DNA from: Solobacterium sp.
Lineage (GTDB): Bacteria > Bacillota_I > Bacilli_A > Erysipelotrichales > Erysipelotrichaceae
DNA length: 37,310 nucleotides
Direction of reading: 5' to 3'
Assembly: GCA_017512555.1 (NCBI GenBank)
Contig: JAFWFE010000083.1
Location: forward strand, 1 to 37,310
In this document: positions 23,749 to 31,265 of the stretch, piece after piece
Layout: the number at the start of each line of letters is the position of its first letter
Position numbering within the stretch: position 1 is the first letter of the stretch
The notes under the pieces: generated by a model
What the model saw: only the letters and a program-made list of their open reading frames with translations
What the model was told of the DNA's origin: nothing
Database searches by the model: none
Program-made: the position numbers and the translations under genes

Positions 23749-25104
23749 TCATTTGTTTGATAATAATCTGCGAATTCCCAGTAAGGCACGGACTAACTGT
23801 TCCATCTGTACGATCAGGAAGACGACCACAAAGTTCGTCAGGCCGAAGACAGTGACACAGAGATATGCCAGAGGAATACCTACCATCCACATCATTCCGG
23901 AATCCAGGAACATCAGATATCTTGCGTCACCGCCGGACCGCAGTGATGAGAAGACAACCACGATCACCAGACGCAGCGCAATACGCAAAGCAGATACCCT
24001 GACGACACCGATGGCCATCTTATATACCTCAGGATCCGTCATACCAAAGAGATTGACCAGAGGTCTTGCGCAGGCCATAATGACTCCCGTAAAGCCTAAG
24101 GCAAGGATCAGGGACATGGTGAGGAAGTACCGGCTCATGCGGATTGCGTCATCTCTTCTGCCGGCCCCGAGTTCCGCGCCAAGCATCATCGAAGTCGCTA
24201 CACCAAGACCGTTACATACACTGAAGAACATCCGGGTGATGGTATTACCTACATAGTAGGCATCCGTAACCTGGGTGCCTAACAACGCGTAAGCCTTGAT
24301 AAACATAGAAGAACCGAAACTGAAGAATGTCTCATTGATGATCGTCGGAATCGTTCTGCCCATGATTGGTTTCACAAAGTGATAATTCATCGTGAAGATT
24401 TCCTTCAGAGGTCCGATAAACGGTACCTTCAGATAGATGGAAATGATGATATAGGAAGTAAGAGATACCAGCTGGGCAATCAATGTACCCATGGCTGCGC
24501 CGGCAACACCCATCTCCGGGAAACCAAGTTTACCGAAGATCAGCACATAGTTGAAGAAACAGTTACAGGACATACTTCCGATACCGATCCACATCGGGAT
24601 GGCAGTACGATGAATACACCGGAACATATGGTTGAATACCAAGGCCAGAGCCATCGGCACATAAGAGAAACGCACGATCTTCAGATAAATCAGACCATCC
24701 GCAATTACCTGCGGATCCTTGACATAAAAATGCATGATCTGGGGGCCGAAGAAGGATACACTCAGGAACCAGGTACCGGTAATCATGAAGCACAGAAGCA
24801 GAGCCAGTCCGAAAGATTTCCGCATATTATGGAAGTCCTTGGCACCGAAGAACTGCGCAGAGAAGATTCCTACACCTTCCATGACACCGAAACAGACACC
24901 GATTGCGAGTGCTTCCAGCTGACTGCCGACACCTACTGCGGATACCTTGCCGATCCATGACACAAACATGGTATCGACAATACCCATGGCACTGCTCAGC
25001 AGCTGCTGCAACATGGACGGAATCGCCAGACGGGCACTTCTGCTGTAGAACTCCGCGTCGCCGAAATATTTACTCTTGTTTTCTTCTGTTATGTTTGATG
25101 ACAT
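23749..25104 (-). CDS. MATE-family efflux transporter (second)
   Basis: A 451-residue MATE protein with 12 membrane segments; the first helix (ARLAIPSMLQQLLSSAMGIV) is followed by DTMFVSWIGKVSAVGVGSQ. It is only distantly like the first MATE protein (20795-22165), so the pair is not a recent tandem duplication. A TAAAAT box ends seven bases before the ATG at 25104 and no Shine-Dalgarno is visible, so the mRNA may be leaderless. The substrate is unknown. Confidence 0.88.
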   Translation of the reverse strand: MSSNITEENKSKYFGDAEFYSRSARLAIPSMLQQLLSSAMGIVDTMFVSWIGKVSAVGVGSQLEALAIGVCFGVMEGVGIFSAQFFGAKDFHNMRKSFGLALLLCFMITGTWFLSVSFFGPQIMHFYVKDPQVIADGLIYLKIVRFSYVPMALALVFNHMFRCIHRTAIPMWIGIGSMSCNCFFNYVLIFGKLGFPEMGVAGAAMGTLIAQLVSLTSYIIISIYLKVPFIGPLKEIFTMNYHFVKPIMGRTIPTIINETFFSFGSSMFIKAYALLGTQVTDAYYVGNTITRMFFSVCNGLGVATSMMLGAELGAGRRDDAIRMSRYFLTMSLILALGFTGVIMACARPLVNLFGMTDPEVYKMAIGVVRVSALRIALRLVIVVVFSSLRSGGDARYLMFLDSGMMWMVGIPLAYLCVTVFGLTNFVVVFLIVQMEQLVRALLGIRRLLSNK

Positions 25105-25224
25105 ATGAAAAATTTTACCGTATTCTTGTAAGAAAAACTATGATTAGTGATCAACTTTTTTCAATTTCTTCATGTATCGTTATACAGATACTATGGTTTT
25201 GTCACAAATCCTGTTCTCCGGAAA

Positions 25225-25258
25225 CAAAAAAGACCAGCGTTGAACTTCCCGCTGATCT
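25225..25258 (-). terminator. Terminator of the ftsEX operon
   Basis: AGACCAGCG (25231-25239) pairs with CGCTGATCT (25250-25258) with one G-T pair, and TTTTTT follows on the minus strand. It lies just past the VanY-type gene. Confidence 0.88.
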
Positions 25259-25266
25259 TTTTTATC

Positions 25267-26055
25267 TTATTGTGTACGTCCGTAGAATTCTTCCATCGTT
25301 AATCCGCTGTCATGAATTCTCTTCGCTTCCTCTATGCCGACATAACGGAAATGCCACGGCGAGAACATGATTCCGGTAATGCTTTCCTTCCCCTGCGGAT
25401 AACGTTCAATATATCCGTATTCATACGCATGTTCGTGAAGCCATGTATAAGTCGGATATTCCACAAAACAGGTGATCAGTTCACATTTACCGCTCACATT
25501 GCCTAGATCTACTGCCAGGCCAAGCTGATGTTCACTTCCGCCGGGATAAGCGTCCATGGTCGCTGTCTTGGCCTTCCCGTAACGGTTCAGATAGGTGTTA
25601 TACAGAGATACCTGTTCTTTATAGGAACGGTAACCGCTGAGCAGTTTCAGAGTCAGTCCCTCATCCAGAGCTGCTCCCATCATCTTTTCCAGGGCGTCTG
25701 CCGCTTCCGCACGCAGGGTCTGGTCAGAGTTACTGCGTACATTTACTTTCCGCAGATCCGAGGGCACATAGCCGGAATCAATTGTATAGGACTTATTCAC
25801 AAACTTGTTAATACTGTCGTTGGAATCCAGGTCAACAACGATCTCCGGTGTAGGTTCCGGTGTGGTGGTTACTTCCGGTGTCGGTTCTTCCGTTTCTTCC
25901 GGCGTCGCTGTTGCCGTTTCTGCCGCAGGTGTAGATGTAGGCTTGGCCGGTTTCGGCGACGGCTTCGCAAAGAACTTCAGATAGATCAGTCCCAATAAAA
26001 TCAGTAACGATAAGATTATGATCGTAATCAGTTTGCCGCGATATCCTTTTTCCAT
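25267..26055 (-). CDS. VanY/DdcY-type D-Ala-D-Ala carboxypeptidase
   Basis: A 262-residue membrane-anchored zinc peptidase that trims the terminal D-alanine of peptidoglycan stems. A basic N-terminus and one helix (IITIIILSLLILLGLIYL region, about 9-28) are followed by a Pro/Thr/Glu linker (about 32-75). The peptidase M15B domain has LKLLSGYRSYKEQ, SEHQLGLAVDLG (His and Asp zinc ligands) and FSPWHFRYVG (third ligand His). The ATG at 26055 begins one base after the stop of the M23 gene and uses its GGAGG. It is the last gene of the ftsEX operon. Confidence 0.92.
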   Translation of the reverse strand: MEKGYRGKLITIIILSLLILLGLIYLKFFAKPSPKPAKPTSTPAAETATATPEETEEPTPEVTTTPEPTPEIVVDLDSNDSINKFVNKSYTIDSGYVPSDLRKVNVRSNSDQTLRAEAADALEKMMGAALDEGLTLKLLSGYRSYKEQVSLYNTYLNRYGKAKTATMDAYPGGSEHQLGLAVDLGNVSGKCELITCFVEYPTYTWLHEHAYEYGYIERYPQGKESITGIMFSPWHFRYVGIEEAKRIHDSGLTMEEFYGRTQ

Positions 26056-26056
26056 A

Positions 26057-27442
26057 TCAGCCTCCGTAGACCGATTCCGGTCTGACTCTGCAAGGTGCAC
26101 TGTTCCCTGCCTCACAACGCAGATTATATCCTGTCACACCCCAGCCGGCGTTAAACGCGAGATCACCATTCCAGTGAGATGCGTAATACGCGAAGTTGTC
26201 CGCGCTTCCGAGATAGTAGATTTCAATATGGCAGTGCGGTCCGGAACTGTTTCCGGAAGTTCCCAGAGACGCAATGATATCTCCGGATTTCACCACGGTT
26301 CCTGCCGCAATCGTCGTGCCTTTTAACAGATGACTGTAGGACATGCCGTACAGACCGCCGTTGATCTTAAACAACGCAAATACCTGATTTCCGCCGCCCC
26401 AGGCACCACCGTATGTACATCCGTTACCGATATACCCATCGTCACAGCCATCCGTACTATGCAGGATAACACCATTACCTGCAGCCACGACAGGAGTTCC
26501 CTTACTGCCGACAAAGTCTGCGCCGAGATGTAACGCTCCGGAATAATAGTGCCAGGTGCCGGCATTCGGATTGATATGACCACCCGAAACCGGATATGTC
26601 CATCCTCCGGCTGCCACGACTTCATTCAGTTTCTCCTGGATACTATCCATGGTCGCCTTGATCGCATCGATATTAGACGCAATCTTATTCCCCTGCGCCT
26701 GTAATTCCGCGTACTGTCTGTATTGTTCTTCTTCCAGTAATTGTACCTGATACAGCAATGCCAGTACTTCCGCCTGTTTGGCTACGACTTCCACCTTGAG
26801 CGCTTCGATATCTTCTTTTTCTTTCTCTACCTGGATCTTATCGTTATTCAGTTTCTCAATCAGAACCTGAAGATCCTGCATGGTCTTTTCATCATAGGCA
26901 GTGATATCACTGAGTCCGTTGGTGATACGGATAAAATCATTGAAACTTCTGGCTCCCATCAGAATATCCAGATAGGGATTCAGACGCATGGTTTCCTGTG
27001 CCATGACCATCCGTTCCTTAATCTTCTCTTCGGCCGCATCGATCTGCGCTTCACTGTCCGCGATTTCTCCCTCAAGTCTTTCAATTTCCTGTTCCTTGAC
27101 TGCGATCTGTCCGTTATACATCGCAATTGTCTGATTCAGCTGATAGACCTGTGCCTGATAGTTCTGTACTTCCCGTCCAAGACGCGCCAGTTCCGCAGCC
27201 GCATCCTGCATCTTGTTGTCAATGTCTTCCAGTGCTTTCTCCAGATCCTTACTTTGTGACTTCATGTAGTTCATGAATGCCGCGCATGACTTCTTCTGAG
27301 CAATCGTCAAAGATACACCGCCGGCACCGGTGCACAGATTTGTCCAGTATGTGGTATCACTGAAGTCATCTTCTGCTGTAACCGGCATGATCATACCGAC
27401 AGCCAGAAAAAGCACAGTAATTACCGAGAGTAATTTCTTCAT
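26057..27442 (-). CDS. Coiled-coil M23 peptidoglycan endopeptidase linked to FtsEX
   Basis: A 461-residue secreted enzyme. The signal peptide is residues 1-24 (ends PVTAEDD). A long coiled coil spans about 60-275 (KALEDIDNKMQDAAAELARL, QIAVKEQEIERLEGEIADSE and more). The M23/LytM domain covers about 285-440 with zinc-site motifs ALHLGADF and GPHCHIEIY. It begins at the ATG at 27442, overlapping the ftsX stop by one base (TAATG). This is the EnvC/CwlO/PcsB layout, in which FtsEX pulls on the coiled coil to switch on cleavage of peptide crosslinks at division. Cysteines come in three close pairs outside the zinc site, suggesting disulfides. Confidence 0.93.
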   Translation of the reverse strand: MKKLLSVITVLFLAVGMIMPVTAEDDFSDTTYWTNLCTGAGGVSLTIAQKKSCAAFMNYMKSQSKDLEKALEDIDNKMQDAAAELARLGREVQNYQAQVYQLNQTIAMYNGQIAVKEQEIERLEGEIADSEAQIDAAEEKIKERMVMAQETMRLNPYLDILMGARSFNDFIRITNGLSDITAYDEKTMQDLQVLIEKLNNDKIQVEKEKEDIEALKVEVVAKQAEVLALLYQVQLLEEEQYRQYAELQAQGNKIASNIDAIKATMDSIQEKLNEVVAAGGWTYPVSGGHINPNAGTWHYYSGALHLGADFVGSKGTPVVAAGNGVILHSTDGCDDGYIGNGCTYGGAWGGGNQVFALFKINGGLYGMSYSHLLKGTTIAAGTVVKSGDIIASLGTSGNSSGPHCHIEIYYLGSADNFAYYASHWNGDLAFNAGWGVTGYNLRCEAGNSAPCRVRPESVYGG

Positions 27443-28347
27443 TATCTCTTCCACCTCAGATATCTGGATACGGAGAAGAAACTTCCCAGGAAACCGACAA
27501 TAATACCGATCAGGAGAATCACACCCGCAACATAGTAAACATACGGAATCGGAGGAATTAATTCAAACATATTGGAAATCACATAGCCTCCGGTCATTTC
27601 ATACAGATATTTATAGCCAAAGTAGATGACCGCAACCGGAATCACGGAACCGAGAATACCAATCAGGATTCCTTCCACAAGGAACGGGGAACGGATAAAC
27701 CCATTCTTTGCACCGACACTGCGCATGATCGCGATTTCATCCGCACGCGCCTGGATCGTTAACTTGATCGTATTCTGGATCAGAGATACTGCCAGAATTG
27801 ATAAAGCCAGGGCTAGCAGTCCGCCTGCCCAGCGGATCGTACGCAATGCGGAAATCATCTTCACGGCACTGGAACCGCCGAAATTGACCCGGTATACACC
27901 TTCAACTGTTTCAATCTTTGAGGCAATCTCTTCCAGTTCACTGCCGTTTTTTACTTCTACGTAGAATGCGTCATGCATGGGATTTGACTCACGGAACGGT
28001 TCAAACGCCTCCTTGGTCTTCTCATCCTTGAAACTGTCAATATAATACTGGAATTCATCTTCCTTACTGGAGAAGTTTACTTCCGAAACCCCTTCAATAT
28101 TACCGATCTCCAGACTGATACGGTCTTCTTCTTCTGCTGCCTCATAGTCATAATCCACCAGAACAGAGATCTGTACTACCTGTTCCAGGCCCTGGGTAAA
28201 GCGGCTGACATTCGTGGTGAAGATCAGGAATAAACTGATGATCACCAATGTAATCGTTACTGCGGAAGCACTGGAAAAAGACATGGACCCATGCCGGACC
28301 ACACCCCGGAATCCTTCTTTTATGGGACGGAACAATCTACCGATCAT
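27442..28347 (-). CDS. ftsX: Cell division protein FtsX
   Basis: A 301-residue membrane partner of FtsE with four membrane segments and a large outer loop between the first two (about 45-160) that binds the peptidoglycan hydrolase. It opens with IKEGFRGVVRHGSMSFSSAS before helix 1. The conserved cytosolic stretch TIQARADEIAIMRSVGAKNG follows helix 2 and contacts FtsE. It lacks ATPase motifs, as expected. Two starts are possible: 28356 (GGAGG only two bases away) and 28347 (GGAGG 11 bases away, family-like MIGRLFRP start); I chose 28347. It overlaps the end of ftsE. Confidence 0.93.
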   Translation of the reverse strand: MIGRLFRPIKEGFRGVVRHGSMSFSSASAVTITLVIISLFLIFTTNVSRFTQGLEQVVQISVLVDYDYEAAEEEDRISLEIGNIEGVSEVNFSSKEDEFQYYIDSFKDEKTKEAFEPFRESNPMHDAFYVEVKNGSELEEIASKIETVEGVYRVNFGGSSAVKMISALRTIRWAGGLLALALSILAVSLIQNTIKLTIQARADEIAIMRSVGAKNGFIRSPFLVEGILIGILGSVIPVAVIYFGYKYLYEMTGGYVISNMFELIPPIPYVYYVAGVILLIGIIVGFLGSFFSVSRYLRWKR

Positions 28348-29029
28348 GACGTACATAACCTCCGCTTTCCAGATCTGCGACGATATGTCCGTGTTCCAGG
28401 ACGATCGTACGCTTTGTGTGTTTGTTTACGATGGCCATATCATGTGTAACCATCAGGATCGTTGTGCCGTAAGCATCGTTGATCTTTTCCAGCAGACTCA
28501 TGATTTCATCAGACATGCCCGGGTCCAGGTTACCGGTCGGCTCGTCCGCGATCAGTACCTTGGGACGATTCGCAATCGCTCTGGCAATCGCAACTCTCTG
28601 CTGTTGTCCGCCGGATAACTGTCCGGGGAAGGAACTTCCCCTGTCTTCCAGCCCGACAAGATTCATTACAGCTCTTACACGGCGCCGGATCAGATCTTTA
28701 TCCATATTGATGACTTCCAGCGCATAGGAAATATTCTCAAATACTGTCTTTGAAGGCAGTAAACGGAAATCCTGGAAGACAACCCCGATATTCCGGCGAT
28801 ATACCGGCACTTTGGAGTGTCTCAGTTTGCCGACATCAATACCAACAACTTTAACCGTTCCTTTCGTAGGGACTTCTTCGCCGTCAAGCAGTTTGATAAA
28901 CGTACTTTTTCCAGAACCGGTAGGTCCGATGATATAGACGAACTCTCCCTGGTCGATCTTTACATTTATGTCATACAGCGCGTTTACGCCGTTCTTATAC
29001 TTTTTATATACGTGTGTACATTCAATCAT
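28337..29029 (-). CDS. ftsE: Cell division ATPase FtsE
   Basis: A 230-residue ABC ATPase of the division septum. Walker A is GPTGSGKST (35-43), the Q-loop is VFQDFRLLPSKTV, the signature is LSGGQQQRVAIARA, Walker B is VLIADEPTGNLDP and the switch His lies in MVTHD. ATP cycles are passed through FtsX to the M23 enzyme. GGAGGTG precedes the ATG and a promoter lies at 29057-29084. It is the first gene of ftsE-ftsX-M23-vanY. Confidence 0.96.
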   Translation of the reverse strand: MIECTHVYKKYKNGVNALYDINVKIDQGEFVYIIGPTGSGKSTFIKLLDGEEVPTKGTVKVVGIDVGKLRHSKVPVYRRNIGVVFQDFRLLPSKTVFENISYALEVINMDKDLIRRRVRAVMNLVGLEDRGSSFPGQLSGGQQQRVAIARAIANRPKVLIADEPTGNLDPGMSDEIMSLLEKINDAYGTTILMVTHDMAIVNKHTKRTIVLEHGHIVADLESGGYVRHDR

Positions 29030-29056
29030 CGCGCACCTCCGTCAAAGGTCTTATTC

Positions 29057-29084
29057 ATTATATAGCAGAGTTGCCTGTTTTCAA
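29057..29084 (-). promoter_or_regulatory. ftsEX operon promoter
   Basis: TTGAAA (29084-29079), 16 bases, TATAAT (29062-29057) on the minus strand, in the 57-base gap after the YitT-family gene stop. Both boxes are close to consensus. Confidence 0.75.
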
Positions 29085-29086
29085 AA

Positions 29087-29935
29087 TCATATCCGGGCTC
29101 CGTAGGTAAACCCTTCCCCATGCATATCTGCCGCATCCGTAGTAATAATAAACGCTGTCGGATCAATGGACTTGATCGTATCGATCAGGTGGTTGTATTG
29201 TCTCTCCGACACAACGACGAGAATTACCTTCTTTGGTTCACCGCTGTAACTCCCGATGGCGTCGAATACTGTAGCTCCCCGTTCAAATGTCGTGTTGATT
29301 TCTGTGGTGATCTTCTGCCAGTCCCTGGAGATGATCTGTACAGATTTGGATGTTGCGGATCCGAAGGTCAATACCTTACCGATTGCGTAGGAAGACGCGA
29401 ATACCGAAATCATTCCGACCAGGACTGCTTCAATTCCATACAGGCTCAGTCCCAGCAATACCGTAAGACCATCGGTGATCATTACCAGTGTATTGATCTT
29501 CATTCCTGTCAGTTTATGGATGATCATCGGAGGGATATCCATACCGCCTGTACTGGCACCGGTACGCATGACAATACCGATTCCCACACCACCCAGCAAT
29601 CCTCCGTAGAAGGAAGCCAGAACCGGATCGATCTGCGGTATATACGCAGACCTGCTAAGTAAAGAAGTAAATACCGGATACAACAAAGATGACAGTGCTG
29701 TGGTCAGGAAGAACTGTTTACCCAGAACCACGGTCCCTGCCCCAAGCAGGGCAATCACCAGTACATTTGCGAAGATCATCTTGTTCAGATGTAATAACGG
29801 TTCCAGGGCGACGGCAATTCCCGCTACACCGCCGGATAATATATTGTACGGAATGATGAACCAGACGACAGATACCGCCAGGATCAGGGTTCCGGTGAAG
29901 ATTTGTATTAAATCAGGAAGATTAAGATTTTTCAT
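29087..29935 (-). CDS. YitT-family membrane protein
   Basis: A 282-residue protein with about five to six membrane segments in the first 200 residues (family stretches NILSGGVAGIA, FYGGLLGGVGIGIV, GASTGGMD) and a soluble C-terminal DUF2179 domain (about 200-282, KVILVVVSERQYNHLI, TTDAADMHGEGF). The function of the family is unknown, possibly transport or sensing. TGATATAAT ends six bases before the ATG and I see no ribosome binding site, so the message could be leaderless. It is divergent from the VanZ-like gene. Confidence 0.9.
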   Translation of the reverse strand: MKNLNLPDLIQIFTGTLILAVSVVWFIIPYNILSGGVAGIAVALEPLLHLNKMIFANVLVIALLGAGTVVLGKQFFLTTALSSLLYPVFTSLLSRSAYIPQIDPVLASFYGGLLGGVGIGIVMRTGASTGGMDIPPMIIHKLTGMKINTLVMITDGLTVLLGLSLYGIEAVLVGMISVFASSYAIGKVLTFGSATSKSVQIISRDWQKITTEINTTFERGATVFDAIGSYSGEPKKVILVVVSERQYNHLIDTIKSIDPTAFIITTDAADMHGEGFTYGARI

Positions 29936-29941
29936 AAAAGT

Positions 29942-29950
29942 ATTATATCA
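29942..29950 (-). promoter_or_regulatory. Extended -10 promoter, leaderless YitT-family gene
   Basis: The minus strand reads TGATATAAT, then six bases, then ATG at 29935. Transcription would start at or next to the A of the start codon. The overlapping plus strand serves the VanZ-like gene, which has an AAAGGAGAA ribosome binding site. Confidence 0.6.
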
Positions 29951-29983
29951 TGTGATACTATACTACTCACAAAAGGAGAACCT

Positions 29984-30439
29984 ATGAGAAAAAGACATTG
30001 GTGGGCATGGCTGATCGTTGCCGGGTATATCTGGCTGATCTTCCGGAATTCAATGATGATTGCGGAAGCTTCTGAGCAGATGTCTCTGGGCGTGACCGGG
30101 AAAGTTATGGAATTCCTGCAGCGTTTTGGCTTATACTGGGCAGATCCCTACGTTCTGAACCGCTATATCCGTAAACTTGCACACTTCGCGGAATTTTCCG
30201 GACTGGGTTTTCTGGTCGGCTGGGCGATCCATCTGTGCCCGTTATTCAAATACCGCTTTCTGAACTTTGTGCTCTTTCTGATTACGATACCGGTCAGTGA
30301 TGAGGTGATCCAGCACTTCTATGAAGGAAGATCCACACAGGTCACGGATATGTTTATCGACGGTGCCGGGATCCTCTTCGGGGGATTTGTCATCTATGTA
30401 CTGATTCTGATCTTCAATGATTTCTTCAGGAAACGGTGA
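29984..30439 (+). CDS. VanZ-like membrane protein
   Basis: A 151-residue protein with four membrane segments. The VanZ family pattern is visible: RKLAHFAEFSGLGFLVG near 63-79, then VSDEVIQHFYEGRSTQVTD near 104-122 and DGAGILFGG. VanZ proteins raise resistance to teicoplanin or lipoglycopeptides in some hosts; most chromosomal members have no known role. AAAGGAGAA lies before the ATG. Its 3' end overlaps the convergent YbaK/EbsC gene by 14 bases. Confidence 0.9.
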   Translation: MRKRHWWAWLIVAGYIWLIFRNSMMIAEASEQMSLGVTGKVMEFLQRFGLYWADPYVLNRYIRKLAHFAEFSGLGFLVGWAIHLCPLFKYRFLNFVLFLITIPVSDEVIQHFYEGRSTQVTDMFIDGAGILFGGFVIYVLILIFNDFFRKR

Positions 30440-30905
30440 TTGCGGCAAGTTCTGCTTCGGTAACCCGGATCAGCGCTTCGGGATCTACTTCGATCTGGAA
30501 TCCCAGTTTTCCTCCGGAAACGATAATCGTGTCAATAATCAGGGCTGTTTCATCAATGACAGTCCTGAATTTTTTCTTCATGCCTATGGGTGAACACCCT
30601 CCGTGGACATATCCGGTCAGGGGGAATAACTCCTTCTGGGGGATCATTTCAATACTCTTAACATCAACACTTTTGGCAGCTGCCTTCAGATCCAGTTTGG
30701 CGGCAACAGGAATCACAAATACGTAGTAATTACGGTCATCTCCCCGGGTCACCAGTGTCTTGAACACATGGTCAGGATCTTCTCCTACTTTTCTGGCTAC
30801 GGATACACCGTCCAGGATACCGTCACTGTAGTCATAAGTATGTTCCGTATAAGTGATCCCGTGACTGTCCAGAATCCTCATCGCATTGGTTTTCTTCTCT
30901 GCCAT
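30426..30905 (-). CDS. YbaK/EbsC-type aminoacyl-tRNA deacylase
   Basis: A 159-residue cytosolic deacylase that probably clears Cys-tRNA(Pro) or a similar mischarged tRNA. Family marks: HVFKTLVTRG with the conserved lysine near 47, YYVFVIPVAAKLDLKAAAKS, GYVHGGCSPIGMKK and SGGKLGFQIEVDP. The ATG at 30905 follows GGAG by five bases and begins two bases after the chorismate mutase stop; an upstream in-frame start at 30932 lies inside that gene and is unlikely. Confidence 0.92.
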   Translation of the reverse strand: MAEKKTNAMRILDSHGITYTEHTYDYSDGILDGVSVARKVGEDPDHVFKTLVTRGDDRNYYVFVIPVAAKLDLKAAAKSVDVKSIEMIPQKELFPLTGYVHGGCSPIGMKKKFRTVIDETALIIDTIIVSGGKLGFQIEVDPEALIRVTEAELAAITVS

Positions 30906-30907
30906 AG

Positions 30908-31177
30908 CTACTCCATGTGGTCTTCCTGCCATGTTTTGGATATATCCATCAGACTCTGATAGAACTTCAGAAAATACGGTTTCAGGTCTTCGGACTCAAT
31001 CAGTTTACTTCTCTGTTCCAGATTATTCTTTTCCCTTTCCGGATCATATACCGGTAATCCGTGTTCTTGTTTATAGCGTAGAATGATCTGCACGGCATTC
31101 ATTCGTTTTTCAAATAGAGATACGAGTTCTTTGTCTGTTTCATCGATGATTTTTCTTGCGTATTCCAGATCATTCAT
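30908..31177 (-). CDS. Chorismate mutase, AroQ type
   Basis: An 89-residue all-helical chorismate mutase that turns chorismate into prephenate for Phe and Tyr synthesis. Family residues: a first helix ARKIIDETDKELVSLFEKR with Arg and Asp, then IILRYKQEHGLPVYDPERE (lysine and PxxDxxRE) and a C-terminal helix with YFLKFYQSLMDISKTWQ. A single-domain form, not fused to prephenate dehydratase. The ATG at 31177 is seven bases after AAAGGA; an ATG at 31183 is too near it. It is cotranscribed with the YbaK/EbsC gene. Confidence 0.9.
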   Translation of the reverse strand: MNDLEYARKIIDETDKELVSLFEKRMNAVQIILRYKQEHGLPVYDPEREKNNLEQRSKLIESEDLKPYFLKFYQSLMDISKTWQEDHME

Positions 31178-31206
31178 AAACATTTCCTTTCATTTGATTA
31201 TGTTTC

Positions 31207-31236
31207 ATTATAGTCCAGAGACTTGACCTGTGTTAA
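31207..31236 (-). promoter_or_regulatory. Promoter of the chorismate mutase operon
   Basis: TTAACA (31236-31231), 18 bases, TATAAT (31212-31207) on the minus strand. Its -35 overlaps the extended -10 (TGTTAAAAT, 31231-31239) of the plus-strand ATP-grasp gene, so the two cannot fire freely at once. Confidence 0.65.
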
Positions 31237-31239
31237 AAT
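31231..31239 (+). promoter_or_regulatory. Extended -10 promoter of the ATP-grasp gene
   Basis: TGTTAAAAT lies 26 bases before the ATG at 31266. It overlaps the -35 of the divergent chorismate mutase promoter. I see no clear -35 on this strand. Confidence 0.4.
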
Positions 31240-31265
31240 TCTTAATAATAGTTGAGGATCACACG

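Noticed and set aside
20795..25104. The two MATE genes as a recent tandem duplication or a mobile unit
   Set aside because: Their sequences share only family-level features and no flanking repeats are seen.
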